Assembly: GCF_022919215.1 (NCBI RefSeq) | Contig: NZ_CP095046.1 | Coordinates: forward strand, 1,540,501-1,604,500 | DNA length: 64,000 nt | Reading direction: 5' to 3' | Source of the DNA: Hymenobacter cellulosilyticus | GTDB lineage: Bacteria; Bacteroidota; Bacteroidia; Cytophagales; Hymenobacteraceae | Part shown: positions 18,244 to 26,100 of the stretch, one piece after another | Position numbering within the stretch: the first letter of the stretch is position 1 | Layout: each line of letters opens with the position of its first letter | Position numbers and translations under genes: made by a program | The notes under the pieces: generated by a model | Seen by the model: only the letters and a program-made list of their open reading frames with translations | Told to the model about the DNA's origin: nothing | Database searches by the model: none

Positions 18244-18328
18244 GTGAGATGGTGAAATAGTGAGTTGGCGTTCTATTCGCGCAAATCCGCGCAGCTTGAA
18301 CATCAAACTCACCATCTCACTATTTCAC
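18244..18328. repeat. inverted modular octamer repeat (GTGARATR)
   Basis: The left arm (18244-18266) reads GTGAGATG-GTGAAATA-GTGAGTT. The right arm (18306-18328), read on the other strand, is GTGAAATA-GTGAGATG-GTGAGTT: the same octamers in swapped order. Spacer 39 bases. It forms a hairpin between era and der. A related copy lies at 21770-21819. Confidence 0.7.
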
Positions 18329-18411
18329 TACTCAGAATCTCCGACCTCACACTCATTTAACTACTCCGGGCACTGCCGAATTTGGTCGGGCCGGCGGCTG
18401 GAGTCAGACGC

Positions 18412-19734
18412 ATGAAGAATACTATTGCAATTGTGGGCCGCCCCAACGTGGGCAAATCCACCCTGTTCAACCGCCTCGTGGGTCACCGCAAGGCTATTAT
18501 GGACAACCAAAGCGGCGTAACCCGCGACCGGCACTATGGCTACGGCGAGTGGATCGGCAAGCACTTCACCGTTATCGACACCGGTGGCTACGTGCACGGC
18601 TCCGACGACGTGTTTGAGGAAAGCATCCGCCGCCAAGTAAAGCTGGCCATTGACGAGGCCGACGTCGTGCTGTTTATGGTCGACGTGGACGCCGGTATGC
18701 ACGGCCTCGACGAGGAGTTTGCCAACGTACTGCGCCGCTACCAGGGCAAAAAGCCGATTTATCTGGTCGGCAACAAGGCCGATACCAACGCCCGGGCCCA
18801 CGCGGCCGGCGAGTTCTACGCCTTGGGCGTCGGCGACGGCGACATTTTCACTATTTCCTCCCAGAGCGGCTCCGGCACCGGCGACTTGCTCGACGCGGTG
18901 GTGTCGCACTTCGAGGATCCGTGGGAAGAGGTTACGGAGACGGACCTGCCCAAGATTGCCGTGGTCGGCCGTCCCAACGTGGGCAAGTCGAGCCTGGTAA
19001 ACCTGCTGCTGGGCGAGGAGCGGACCATCGTAACCGACATTGCCGGCACCACCCGCGACGCCATCAAGACGCGCTACAACGCCTTCGGCAACGAGTTCAT
19101 TTTGATTGACACGGCCGGTCTGCGTCGCAAAACCAAGGTGAAAGAGGACATTGAATTCTACTCCGTGCTCCGCTCCATCCGGGCCATGGAAGAGTCCGAC
19201 GTCTGCATCGTGATGCTCGACGCCACCCGCGGCATTGAGGCCCAGGACGTGAACATCATTGCCCTGGCCGACAAGAACCGTAAGGGCATTGTGATTCTGG
19301 TCAATAAGTGGGACCTGGTGGAGGATAAGGAGACGAACACAACCAAGGTAATTGAGGAGCAAATCCGGGAAAAGATTGCGCCTATTGCCTATCCACCTAT
19401 CATCTTCACCTCGGTTGTTACCAAGCAGCGCGTACACAAGGCCATTGAAACGGCCATTCAGGTGTACGAGAACAAAACCAAGAAAATCCCGACTTCCCAG
19501 CTGAACGAAGTGATGCTGCGCATGATTGAGGAGCATCAGCCGCCGTCCACGAAGGGCAAAATGGTGCGCATCAAGTACGTGACTCAACTGCCCACGCACA
19601 ACCCAGTGTTTGCCTTCTTCTGCAACCTGCCGCAGTACGTGAGCGACTCGTACACCCGCTACCTCGAAAACCGTATGCGTGAGCATTTCGACTTCACGGG
19701 CGTGCCCATCGGCATCATTTTCCGCAAGAAGTAA
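18412..19734 (+). CDS. der: GTPase Der (EngA)
   Basis: 440 residues from ATG 18412 (MKNTIAIVGRPNVGKST). Two GTPase domains in tandem: G1 GRPNVGKST and NKAD in the first, GRPNVGKSSL, the switch TDIAGTTRDAIKTR, DTAGLRRK and NKWDLVE in the second. A KH-like domain closes the protein (about 350-440). Der is needed for 50S subunit assembly. The length is typical. The long reading frame on the opposite strand is a high-G+C shadow. Confidence 0.96.
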   Translation: MKNTIAIVGRPNVGKSTLFNRLVGHRKAIMDNQSGVTRDRHYGYGEWIGKHFTVIDTGGYVHGSDDVFEESIRRQVKLAIDEADVVLFMVDVDAGMHGLDEEFANVLRRYQGKKPIYLVGNKADTNARAHAAGEFYALGVGDGDIFTISSQSGSGTGDLLDAVVSHFEDPWEEVTETDLPKIAVVGRPNVGKSSLVNLLLGEERTIVTDIAGTTRDAIKTRYNAFGNEFILIDTAGLRRKTKVKEDIEFYSVLRSIRAMEESDVCIVMLDATRGIEAQDVNIIALADKNRKGIVILVNKWDLVEDKETNTTKVIEEQIREKIAPIAYPPIIFTSVVTKQRVHKAIETAIQVYENKTKKIPTSQLNEVMLRMIEEHQPPSTKGKMVRIKYVTQLPTHNPVFAFFCNLPQYVSDSYTRYLENRMREHFDFTGVPIGIIFRKK

Positions 19735-19902
19735 GCCGTAGAATTAGGGGCGCAGGCCAACAGAATAATTTTTTCTACTGTCGGGTTACCTTCTGGGGAG
19801 GTGAGTATAAAGCCCCGAATCTAGCGACGAGCTGCCTGGCACTCGAAGCAGGATTCTGTACTCTGAATTGATTTTTCAACAACCCCCTTTATTTCCTTGA
19901 CC

Positions 19903-20181
19903 ATGAAAAAGGTTCTGTTCCTTGCCCTGGCTGCTGCTTCGTTCACCTTCGCTTCGTGCGACAGCAAGACTGAAAACGCTAACGAAAACGCTGCTGAGCA
20001 AGTAGAAGAAGCTGGCGAAGCTAAGGCTGACGCTATGGAGAATGCTGGCAACGAAGCCGGTGCTGACTCGGTAGAAAACGCTACCGAAGCCCAGGCTGAC
20101 AAAATGGAAGATGCCGCTGACGCTGGTGCTAGCCAGGCTACGCCTGCTCCCGCTGCCGGCGCTACCACGACCCAGCAGTAA
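19903..20181 (+). CDS. small acidic Ala/Glu-rich lipoprotein
   Basis: 92 residues from ATG 19903 (MKKVLFLALAAASFTFASC). The signal peptide ends in an FASC lipobox, so it should be lipid-anchored at about residue 19. The mature part is almost entirely Ala, Glu, Asp, Asn and Gln in a heptad-like rhythm (NAAEQVEEAGEAKADAMENA, NATEAQADKMEDAADAG), predicted helical, and ends in a Pro/Ala/Thr tail. No enzyme motif. Proteins of this kind are frequent in Hymenobacter; the role is unknown. A strong terminator follows. Confidence 0.75.
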   Translation: MKKVLFLALAAASFTFASCDSKTENANENAAEQVEEAGEAKADAMENAGNEAGADSVENATEAQADKMEDAADAGASQATPAPAAGATTTQQ

Positions 20182-20201
20182 TTGCTCTGCCTGCATAAGG
20201 C

Positions 20202-20239
20202 AAAAAAGAGGCTCCCCAATCCGGGGAGCCTCTTTTTTT
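20202..20239. terminator. bidirectional terminator
   Basis: AAAGAGGCTCCCC and GGGGAGCCTCTTT form a perfect stem around AATCC, with A-run left and T-run right. Serves the small lipoprotein (plus) and the converging hypothetical at 20280 (minus). Confidence 0.9.
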
Positions 20240-20279
20240 GCGCAATAGCTCATTGCACACAGGCTGTATGGCTTACTGA

Positions 20280-20939
20280 TTAACCAAGGCGGCGACGCAG
20301 GATGCCGTCGACGGTAGTAAATAGGCGTCGGGGCTCGTAAGTGCGCCAGGGCATTTCGTCGAGTTGTCCACCGAAGTTCACGTAGTTATCCACATTGAAC
20401 TGGTGCATTTCGCGGATAACGTGCTCCTGAAAGTTGATGCCCGCAATCCAGCCGTCTTCCACGTCCTCAAACCACTCCTCGTAGTATGAATCGTCGGAGC
20501 CGTGGAAATTAAATACGTTTTCACCGACCAGGATAAACTTGCGGATGCCTTCGTGCACCATCAAATCAATGATGTTGCGTTTCAGGCTCATGATGTCGTT
20601 TTCGATGGCATCATTCCACTCCCCGATAAACTCGATGATGGCAATGCCTTCGTCGTAATCGACGAACAGGATTTTGAGGAACAGCGTGTCGGATTCGAGG
20701 CTGTCCCACTGGGGATGAATGTAGTACCCGTAGATGGTATTGGTGAAGGCGTTGAGGTTGTTTTCGGCTTCGAAAAGCGGGGAGCGAGGGTCTTCGGAAG
20801 CGGAATACTGCTCAATCCAGTTGTAATGAGGCTCGATGGTATGCACGGGCAAGCAGCGGTTGGAATGAATGGGTAGAGAGGTAACAACCACCGGCCAAAA
20901 AAGCTCCGGGGCAACTACCCATTCTAACGCTAAGCCCAT
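20280..20939 (-). CDS. conserved hypothetical acidic protein
   Basis: 219 residues; no family recognised. It is cytosolic by composition, acidic and rich in aromatics, with SLESDTLFLKILFVDYDEGI, SLKRNIIDLMVHEGIRKFIL and DSYYEEWFEDVEDGWIAGIN. The alternation suggests a Rossmann-like or other alpha/beta fold. The start ATG 20939 is uncertain; the first 30 residues look less conserved in character than the rest. It lies 29 bases downstream of murQ on the same strand and is probably co-transcribed. Confidence 0.7.
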   Translation of the reverse strand: MGLALEWVVAPELFWPVVVTSLPIHSNRCLPVHTIEPHYNWIEQYSASEDPRSPLFEAENNLNAFTNTIYGYYIHPQWDSLESDTLFLKILFVDYDEGIAIIEFIGEWNDAIENDIMSLKRNIIDLMVHEGIRKFILVGENVFNFHGSDDSYYEEWFEDVEDGWIAGINFQEHVIREMHQFNVDNYVNFGGQLDEMPWRTYEPRRLFTTVDGILRRRLG

Positions 20940-20968
20940 AATTGCGTTGGGCCCTTGGGACCGGAATA

Positions 20969-21768
20969 TTACTTGTGGGCCTCAATGGCGGCTCGCACCG
21001 AGCCGTGCTTCTTGAGCAACTCTGCGGCTTCGGACTGCTCGATGCCTAGCTCGTCCATAATCATCTTCTCGCCGCGGTCTACGAGCTTGAGATTGGAGAG
21101 CTGCATGTCGACCATCTTGTTGCCTTTCACCCGGCCTAGGCGAATCATAGTGGCGGTGGTGAGCATGTTGAGCGCCAGCTTCTGGGCTGTGCCGGCCTTC
21201 ATGCGGGTGCTGCCCGTCACGAACTCGGGCCCGTCACAACTTCGACCGGAAAATCGGCCAGGGCGGCAATGGTAGAGTCGGGGTTGCAGACGATGCAGCC
21301 AGTAGCAATGCCGTGGCGCCGGGCAATGGCCATGCCACCAATGACGTAGGGCGTACGGCCGGAAGCCGCAATGCCCACGAGCATGTCTTTGTCGTTGATG
21401 TCGTAGGCTGTGAGGTCGCGCCAGGCTTGCTGGGCGTCGTCTTCTGCGTTTTCTACGGCCTGGCGAATGGCCGTGTCGCCGCCGGCAATGAGGCCGATAA
21501 CCAGCCCTTGGGGCACGCCGAAGGTGGGCGGGCACTCGGAGGCGTCCAGGATGCCCAGCCGCCCGCTCGTGCCGGCTCCGATGTAGAATAGCCGTCCGCC
21601 GCGCTGCAACCGTTCCACGGTTGCCTCCACCAGGGCCTCAATCTGCGGCAGGGCTTTGGCTACGACCTGGGGCACCGTCTGGTCCACGCTGTTGATGCCG
21701 GCCAGCAATTCGCGCGTCGAGAGGGTTTCGAGGTTATTGAACTGGGAAGGACTTTCGGTGGTACCCAA
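20969..21768 (-). CDS. murQ: N-acetylmuramic acid 6-phosphate etherase (frame broken near 21230)
   Basis: About 266 residues when one missing C near 21229-21231 is restored (FPVEVVTGP joins EFVTGSTRMKAGT). MurQ cleaves the lactyl ether of MurNAc-6-phosphate to give GlcNAc-6-phosphate in cell-wall recycling. The SIS domain shows FYIGAGTSGRLGILDASECP, VGIAASGRTPYVIGG and SVDQTVPQVV. No ATG is near the start: TTG 21768 (MGTTESPSQFNN) is the best candidate, directly beside an octamer repeat. No murP or anmK is adjacent. The break is probably a sequence error. Confidence 0.9.
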
Positions 21769-21769
21769 G

Positions 21770-21819
21770 GTGAGATGGTGAAGTGGTGAGATGGTGAGTT
21801 TCGCTCTGAACTCACTATA
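21770..21819. repeat. modular octamer repeat upstream of murQ
   Basis: GTGAGATG-GTGAAGTG-GTGAGATG-GTGAGTT (21770-21800), then an 8-base loop and AACTCACTATA (21809-21819), which pairs with the end of the first arm. The same modules and the same GTGAGTT end occur at 18244-18328. It lies against the murQ start. Confidence 0.65.
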
Positions 21820-21822
21820 ACG

Positions 21823-22122
21823 TTAGGAGACGGAAGAAGTGGGCGTTTTGAGGCGGCCGATGGCGTGGAACTTGTCGAAGACGTGCTCGGTGTGGGGCGC
21901 GTCTTTGTGTAATTCTTTGGTCAGGTCCTGCCCAGCCCAGTGCTCGTAGTGGTTGCCGCGGCGCCAGAGGCGGGAGCGAGTCACGTCGTAAATCAGCCCG
22001 TTGTAGCCCACCCAGATTTCGTCCCGGTCCTGCCCGTTGCGCAACGCCAATTGAGCCAGCGTGTATTCGGGAAGTGAATTATTTTCTGGCTGCTTGTTTG
22101 GTTCGGGTGTTGGGGTGTTCAT
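21823..22122 (-). CDS. cytochrome b5-like haem-binding protein
   Basis: 99 residues from ATG 22122 (MNTPTPEPNKQPENN). A disordered start leads into a short cytochrome b5-fold domain: YTLAQLALRNGQDRDEIWVG, YNGLIYDVTRSRLWRRG, then HYEHWAGQDLTKELH and APHTEHVF. The spacing and the two histidine regions match the small prokaryotic cytochrome b5/steroid-binding family rather than classical HPGG cytochromes. A soluble electron-transfer or haem-binding role is likely. It lies between the arginase-fold gene and murQ on the same strand. Confidence 0.78.
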   Translation of the reverse strand: MNTPTPEPNKQPENNSLPEYTLAQLALRNGQDRDEIWVGYNGLIYDVTRSRLWRRGNHYEHWAGQDLTKELHKDAPHTEHVFDKFHAIGRLKTPTSSVS

Positions 22123-22183
22123 CAACTGACTCGAGAAGTAAGACTGCCGCGAAGCAGGGACAAAAAACAACGAACCATCCCAA

Positions 22184-23332
22184 TCAACCCAGTAGCGCCT
22201 GAGTAAGAATCCAACGGTTGGGCAGGTCGCCCTGGGCGGCTTTGAAATAATCCTCGTAGCTGCAGGGTACGATGCGCTTGACGGCACTATCAGCCAAGCT
22301 CTCCACTTCCAGCCACCACTTTTCGGTACGCTTTGCTTTATAAAAGACCAGCTTGGCCGGGGAGCCGGGCAGCCCCACGGCGTAGCGGATAAAGCGGCGG
22401 CTCTGGAAATCGGTTTCGTTGCGGCGGTGGTAATATCCCTCAATAAAATACCACAGCATGGTAGCCAGCGCACAGGCCGCCAGGCCGTGGGTATCGTGGT
22501 CGGGGCGGTAACCGTAGAGGCCAAAGGAGCTGAGCTGGTCGTTGTGGCCCGAGTACCAGGCCAGCTTGGCTGCCTCCTCGTTGGTAAGGCCAAACGGATT
22601 GGCGGGATAGTACGCCGGAGCATCGTTCCAGCGCAGGGCCGCCACATCGAAGCTCACAAAATCGGCCTGGCGCAGCAGGGGCTCGGCCTGGCGGATATCG
22701 TCGCGCACCTGACCCAGACGCAGGGTTTCGAAGTGAAGTTTTTCCAGGGCCGCCAGCACGTCGGGCGCTACTAGGTACTGTTGGTGGGCCAGCTGGGCGA
22801 AGTTGAACACGAAATTGGGCTCGTGCATCAGAATGCGGCGCAGGTGGGAGTCCTCGGCCGGGGCCGTGTCGTGCTCGGCCATGTCCACCCGCGAATCGAC
22901 CATGGCAAAGCTTACCGGCCGCTCCAGGGTTTCGTAGGCCAAAAACTGTCCGTAGTCCAGGTCCTGACTGCCGCCGAGTAGAATCGGGACGGTGTTTTGC
23001 TCCAGCAGCGCGGCCACGATTTCGCGCAGGCGCAGGTAGGTGTCTTCCAGTGTCAGGCCGGGGCGCAGGTTGCCTAGGTCTACCAGGCGCAAACTGCCGG
23101 TGCCTTTCTGAAGCTGGTAGAAGCGGCGGCGCACCTCATCGGCCCCGTGCACGGCTGGTGCCCCGCCGGCGCTGCCCCGCCACTCGTTCAGCCCGATTAG
23201 AGCCAAGTCGGCCACCCGCCAATCCGGAAACGTGTCCAGAAAGCGCGTCGCGTAATTAGCTAGCGTGGTAGAAGCTGCCGAGGCGGCAGTAAGCTCCTCG
23301 CGGAGGGGGTCAAAGAAGATGGCCAGATTCAT
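22184..23332 (-). CDS. arginase/formimidoylglutamase-fold protein with degenerate metal site
   Basis: 382 residues from ATG 23332 (MNLAIFFDPLREELTAASA). Residues 40-290 follow the ureohydrolase fold: ADLALIGLNE, TVPILLGGSQDL, SFAMVDSRVDM and ADFVSFDVAALR. In working enzymes these are GGDH, DAHxD and SxDxD; here the first His is Gln123, the DAHxD His is Arg148 and the second Asp of SxDxD is Ala231. Three of six manganese ligands are therefore gone. It may be a divergent enzyme or a non-catalytic relative. A -7 element lies just upstream. Confidence 0.8.
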   Translation of the reverse strand: MNLAIFFDPLREELTAASAASTTLANYATRFLDTFPDWRVADLALIGLNEWRGSAGGAPAVHGADEVRRRFYQLQKGTGSLRLVDLGNLRPGLTLEDTYLRLREIVAALLEQNTVPILLGGSQDLDYGQFLAYETLERPVSFAMVDSRVDMAEHDTAPAEDSHLRRILMHEPNFVFNFAQLAHQQYLVAPDVLAALEKLHFETLRLGQVRDDIRQAEPLLRQADFVSFDVAALRWNDAPAYYPANPFGLTNEEAAKLAWYSGHNDQLSSFGLYGYRPDHDTHGLAACALATMLWYFIEGYYHRRNETDFQSRRFIRYAVGLPGSPAKLVFYKAKRTEKWWLEVESLADSAVKRIVPCSYEDYFKAAQGDLPNRWILTQALLG

Positions 23333-23355
23333 CGGGCGCGGACAGTGCAGGCAGA

Positions 23356-23363
23356 CAAAACTA
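23356..23363 (-). promoter_or_regulatory. -7 promoter element of the arginase-fold gene
   Basis: TAGTTTTG on the minus strand fits TAnnTTTG. Transcription should begin near 23349, leaving a leader of about 17 bases before ATG 23332. It likely drives the arginase-fold, cytochrome b5, murQ and hypothetical genes. Confidence 0.55.
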
Positions 23364-23561
23364 AGCAAAACCAGCCACCCCGTCCAGTTTTTCGGTGCCA
23401 ACCTTCGCCCCGAACTGGTCCGTAATAGGCTTTACGCCAAAAAATCTATTTATTTAAGCTGTCTTGGCCGTTTGTTCGGGACTCCTTTGCCCTCTCCAAC
23501 GTTACAGAAGCAGGCTTTTTGCTCGTTTCCCGCGTTTCCCACCCTTAGTATCCCACTCTCC

Positions 23562-25340
23562 ATGGAAGTCCGCCGCTCGTTTGACATTCTGTCGCACCAA
23601 CTTGCTACTGCCCCCAAAACCGACTGCCTGGCCGCTAAGATTGACGGCTCCTGGCAGAAGTTCAGCACCCAGCACGTCCTCGACCAGGTCAACCTGGTTA
23701 GTCTCGGCCTGCTGCAGCTGGGTTTGAAAAAGGATGATAAAGTGGCCATCATTTCGATGAACCGGCCCGAGTGGATGTTTGCCGACTTCGGCATTGCCCA
23801 AATCGGGGCCACGACGGTACCGATGTATCCCAGCATCACGGTTGAAGACTACAAATACATTTTCACCGATGCCGGCGTAAAGGCTGTATTCGTAGCCGAT
23901 GAAAAGCTCTACGCCAAGGTAAAGGAAGCCACCGCCGAGCTGCCCGAGGTAAAGCACGTCTTCACCTTCGACCAAGTAGCTGGCGCCCGCCACTTCAGCG
24001 AGCTGCTGGAAATGGGCAAGAAAGGGGATGCTGCTACGCTTGAGCCCCTGAAGGCCGCCGTGCAGCCCGACGACCTACTCACGCTGATTTACACTTCCGG
24101 CACCACCGGCAACCCCAAAGGCGTGATGCTCAGCCACGACAACATCCTGAGCAACTGCCGTAACTCCCAGCCCTTCGTGCCTGTCACCAAGGACGATACA
24201 GCCCTGAGCTTTTTGCCGCTTTGCCACATCTTCGAGCGGATGGTAACCTACCTCTACATGATTAACAGCGTGAGTATCTACTACGCCGAAAGCATGGAGG
24301 TAATTGCCGACAACCTGCGCGAGGTAAAGCCCCAGATTTTCACCACCGTACCCCGTCTGCTGGAGAAAGTCTACGACAAGATTGTCGCCAAAGGCCATAC
24401 GTTGGAAGGCGTCAAGAAAAACTTGTTTTTCTGGGCTCTGGACTTAGGTTTGAAGTACGACACCCAGAAAGACCAGGGGTTCTTCTACAATACCCAGCTG
24501 GCCTTGGCCAACAAGCTTATCTTCAATAAGTGGCGCGAAGCTTTGGGCGGTAACCTCAAGTGTATCGTATCCGGCGGCGGCGCTCTGCAGCCCCGCCTGG
24601 CCCGGGTGTTCTGGGCCGCTGGCATTCGGGTGATGGAAGGCTACGGCCTGACCGAAACCTCGCCGGTTATTGCCGTGGGCGGCTTTGAGCCCGAAAACAA
24701 CATGATTGGCACCGTGGGCCCGCTCATCGACAACATGCAGGTGAAAATTGCCGAAGACGGCGAAATCCTCACCAAGTCGGCTTCCGTGATGAAGGGCTAT
24801 TATAACAAGCCCGAGCTGACCGCCAAGGAAATCGACGCCGACGGCTGGTTCCACACCGGCGACATCGGCGAGTTTGTCAACGGCAAGTTCCTCAAGATTA
24901 CCGACCGTAAAAAGGAGATGTTCAAGACCTCGGGCGGCAAGTACATTGCTCCGCAGGTTATTGAGGGCAAGCTGAAAGAGTCGCCGCTGGTAGAGCAATG
25001 CATGGTGGTGGGCGCCGACCAGAAGTTTCCCGCCGCTCTGGTCGTTCCTTCTTTCGACGACCTGAAAGGCTGGTGCAAGCGCAATGGTGTGGACTGCAAC
25101 TGCTCCAACGAAGAGCTCATTAAGAACGAGAAGGTGGTGCAGATGTACGAGGACCTGGTGAAGAAGTACAACCAGAGCTTTGCGCAGTGGGAGCAGGTCA
25201 AGAAAATCGTGCTGCTGCCCAACCACTGGACGGTAGAAACCGGTGAAATGACCCCCACCATGAAGGTGAAGCGCAAGATTATCACCGAAAACAACAAGGA
25301 CCTCATTGAGAGCCTCTACCACCAGGAAGCTCACCGCTAA
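23562..25340 (+). CDS. fadD: long-chain acyl-CoA synthetase (AMP-forming)
   Basis: 592 residues from ATG 23562 (MEVRRSFDILSHQLATAPK). It activates fatty acids to acyl-CoA using ATP. The AMP-binding P-loop is LIYTSGTTGNPKGVMLSH, the A5 motif GYGLTETSPV, and the hinge and C-terminal motifs GWFHTGDIGEF and KITDRKKEMFKTSGGKYIAP. Length and motifs fit the Bacteroidota long-chain group. It heads a plus-strand beta-oxidation cluster. The 220 bases upstream show no clear promoter. Confidence 0.93.
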   Translation: MEVRRSFDILSHQLATAPKTDCLAAKIDGSWQKFSTQHVLDQVNLVSLGLLQLGLKKDDKVAIISMNRPEWMFADFGIAQIGATTVPMYPSITVEDYKYIFTDAGVKAVFVADEKLYAKVKEATAELPEVKHVFTFDQVAGARHFSELLEMGKKGDAATLEPLKAAVQPDDLLTLIYTSGTTGNPKGVMLSHDNILSNCRNSQPFVPVTKDDTALSFLPLCHIFERMVTYLYMINSVSIYYAESMEVIADNLREVKPQIFTTVPRLLEKVYDKIVAKGHTLEGVKKNLFFWALDLGLKYDTQKDQGFFYNTQLALANKLIFNKWREALGGNLKCIVSGGGALQPRLARVFWAAGIRVMEGYGLTETSPVIAVGGFEPENNMIGTVGPLIDNMQVKIAEDGEILTKSASVMKGYYNKPELTAKEIDADGWFHTGDIGEFVNGKFLKITDRKKEMFKTSGGKYIAPQVIEGKLKESPLVEQCMVVGADQKFPAALVVPSFDDLKGWCKRNGVDCNCSNEELIKNEKVVQMYEDLVKKYNQSFAQWEQVKKIVLLPNHWTVETGEMTPTMKVKRKIITENNKDLIESLYHQEAHR

Positions 25341-25433
25341 GCGGTAAGGAGCAACCAAAAGAGTTTGGGTTACCGGCCGTTTCTAAGGCAGAAATGGGTG
25401 GTTGCCCCAAACTTTTTTCTCGTTATTTAGTAT

Positions 25434-25457
25434 GCAAGCATAACATATTCTTTGTAT
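25434..25457 (+). promoter_or_regulatory. candidate operator/promoter of marR, shared with acyl-CoA dehydrogenase
   Basis: GCAAGCATAACATA (25434-25447) followed by TTCTTTGTAT. The first 14 bases recur exactly at 30337-30350, upstream of the acyl-CoA dehydrogenase. TATTCTTTG resembles the -7 element with one extra base. TATGC-AA-GCATA at its left end is palindromic. It is a likely MarR-protein binding site inside a promoter. Confidence 0.55.
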
Positions 25458-25480
25458 GTTTACCGGACTTCGCCACACCC

Positions 25481-25987
25481 ATGACACCGGAAGAAACCGT
25501 CGATTATAACATCAAAGTTGCCTGGCACGCCATTTCGCGCATGTATAATACGCAGGCTGCCAAGCACGATATTACCACCAGCATCGGCTTTGTCCTGCTC
25601 AATATAGACCAGGAACTCGGTACTCCGGCTACCAAAATTGCGCCCCTGCTGGGCCTCGAAACCCGCAGCCTGACCCGCATTCTGCGCAGCATGGAGGAAA
25701 AGGGCCTGATCTACAAGCAAGCCGATACCCAGGATAAACGCTCGGTCCGCATTTTTCTGACCGAGGAAGGCCTGCGCAAAAAGGAAGTCTCCCGCCAGAC
25801 CGTGCGGCATTTCAACCAGAAGGTGCGGGAAAAAATCCCCCAGGCCCAGCTGGAAGTCATGTTCAAGGTCGTGGGCCAGATTACGGGCATGATTGAGGGC
25901 AAAACCCTCTTCGACGATTTTAAGCTGAAACCCTACGCTCCGAACCGGCCGCCTAATGGCGCGGGCTCGGAGTGTTTTGCTTTCTGA
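25481..25987 (+). CDS. MarR-family transcriptional regulator
   Basis: 168 residues from ATG 25481 (MTPEETVDYNIKVAWHAIS). A winged helix-turn-helix occupies about residues 28-105: TTSIGFVLLNIDQELG, TKIAPLLGLETRSLTRILRS as recognition region, and DKRSVRIFLTEEG as wing. Placed between fadD and the HADH/ECH gene, it probably controls fatty-acid degradation, with an acyl-CoA as likely ligand (inference). A candidate operator lies 24 bases upstream, implying self-regulation. Confidence 0.88.
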   Translation: MTPEETVDYNIKVAWHAISRMYNTQAAKHDITTSIGFVLLNIDQELGTPATKIAPLLGLETRSLTRILRSMEEKGLIYKQADTQDKRSVRIFLTEEGLRKKEVSRQTVRHFNQKVREKIPQAQLEVMFKVVGQITGMIEGKTLFDDFKLKPYAPNRPPNGAGSECFAF

Positions 25988-26100
25988 TAGCCAACCAAGT
26001 AGCGTGCCTTCGTGCTTTGATTAACTCGGCATGACGAGTAGTTGAGCGCCAGGATTTCCACCTGAATCTTTCATTTCTCACCCACCTCATTCCTTCCCGA

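Noticed and set aside
18361..19686. 441-residue open frame on the minus strand opposite der
   Set aside because: der is certain from two full GTPase motif sets; the opposite frame is rich in His, Val, Leu and Gly, typical of a shadow in high-G+C coding sequence. The same applies to the long frames opposite the HADH/ECH and acyl-CoA dehydrogenase genes.
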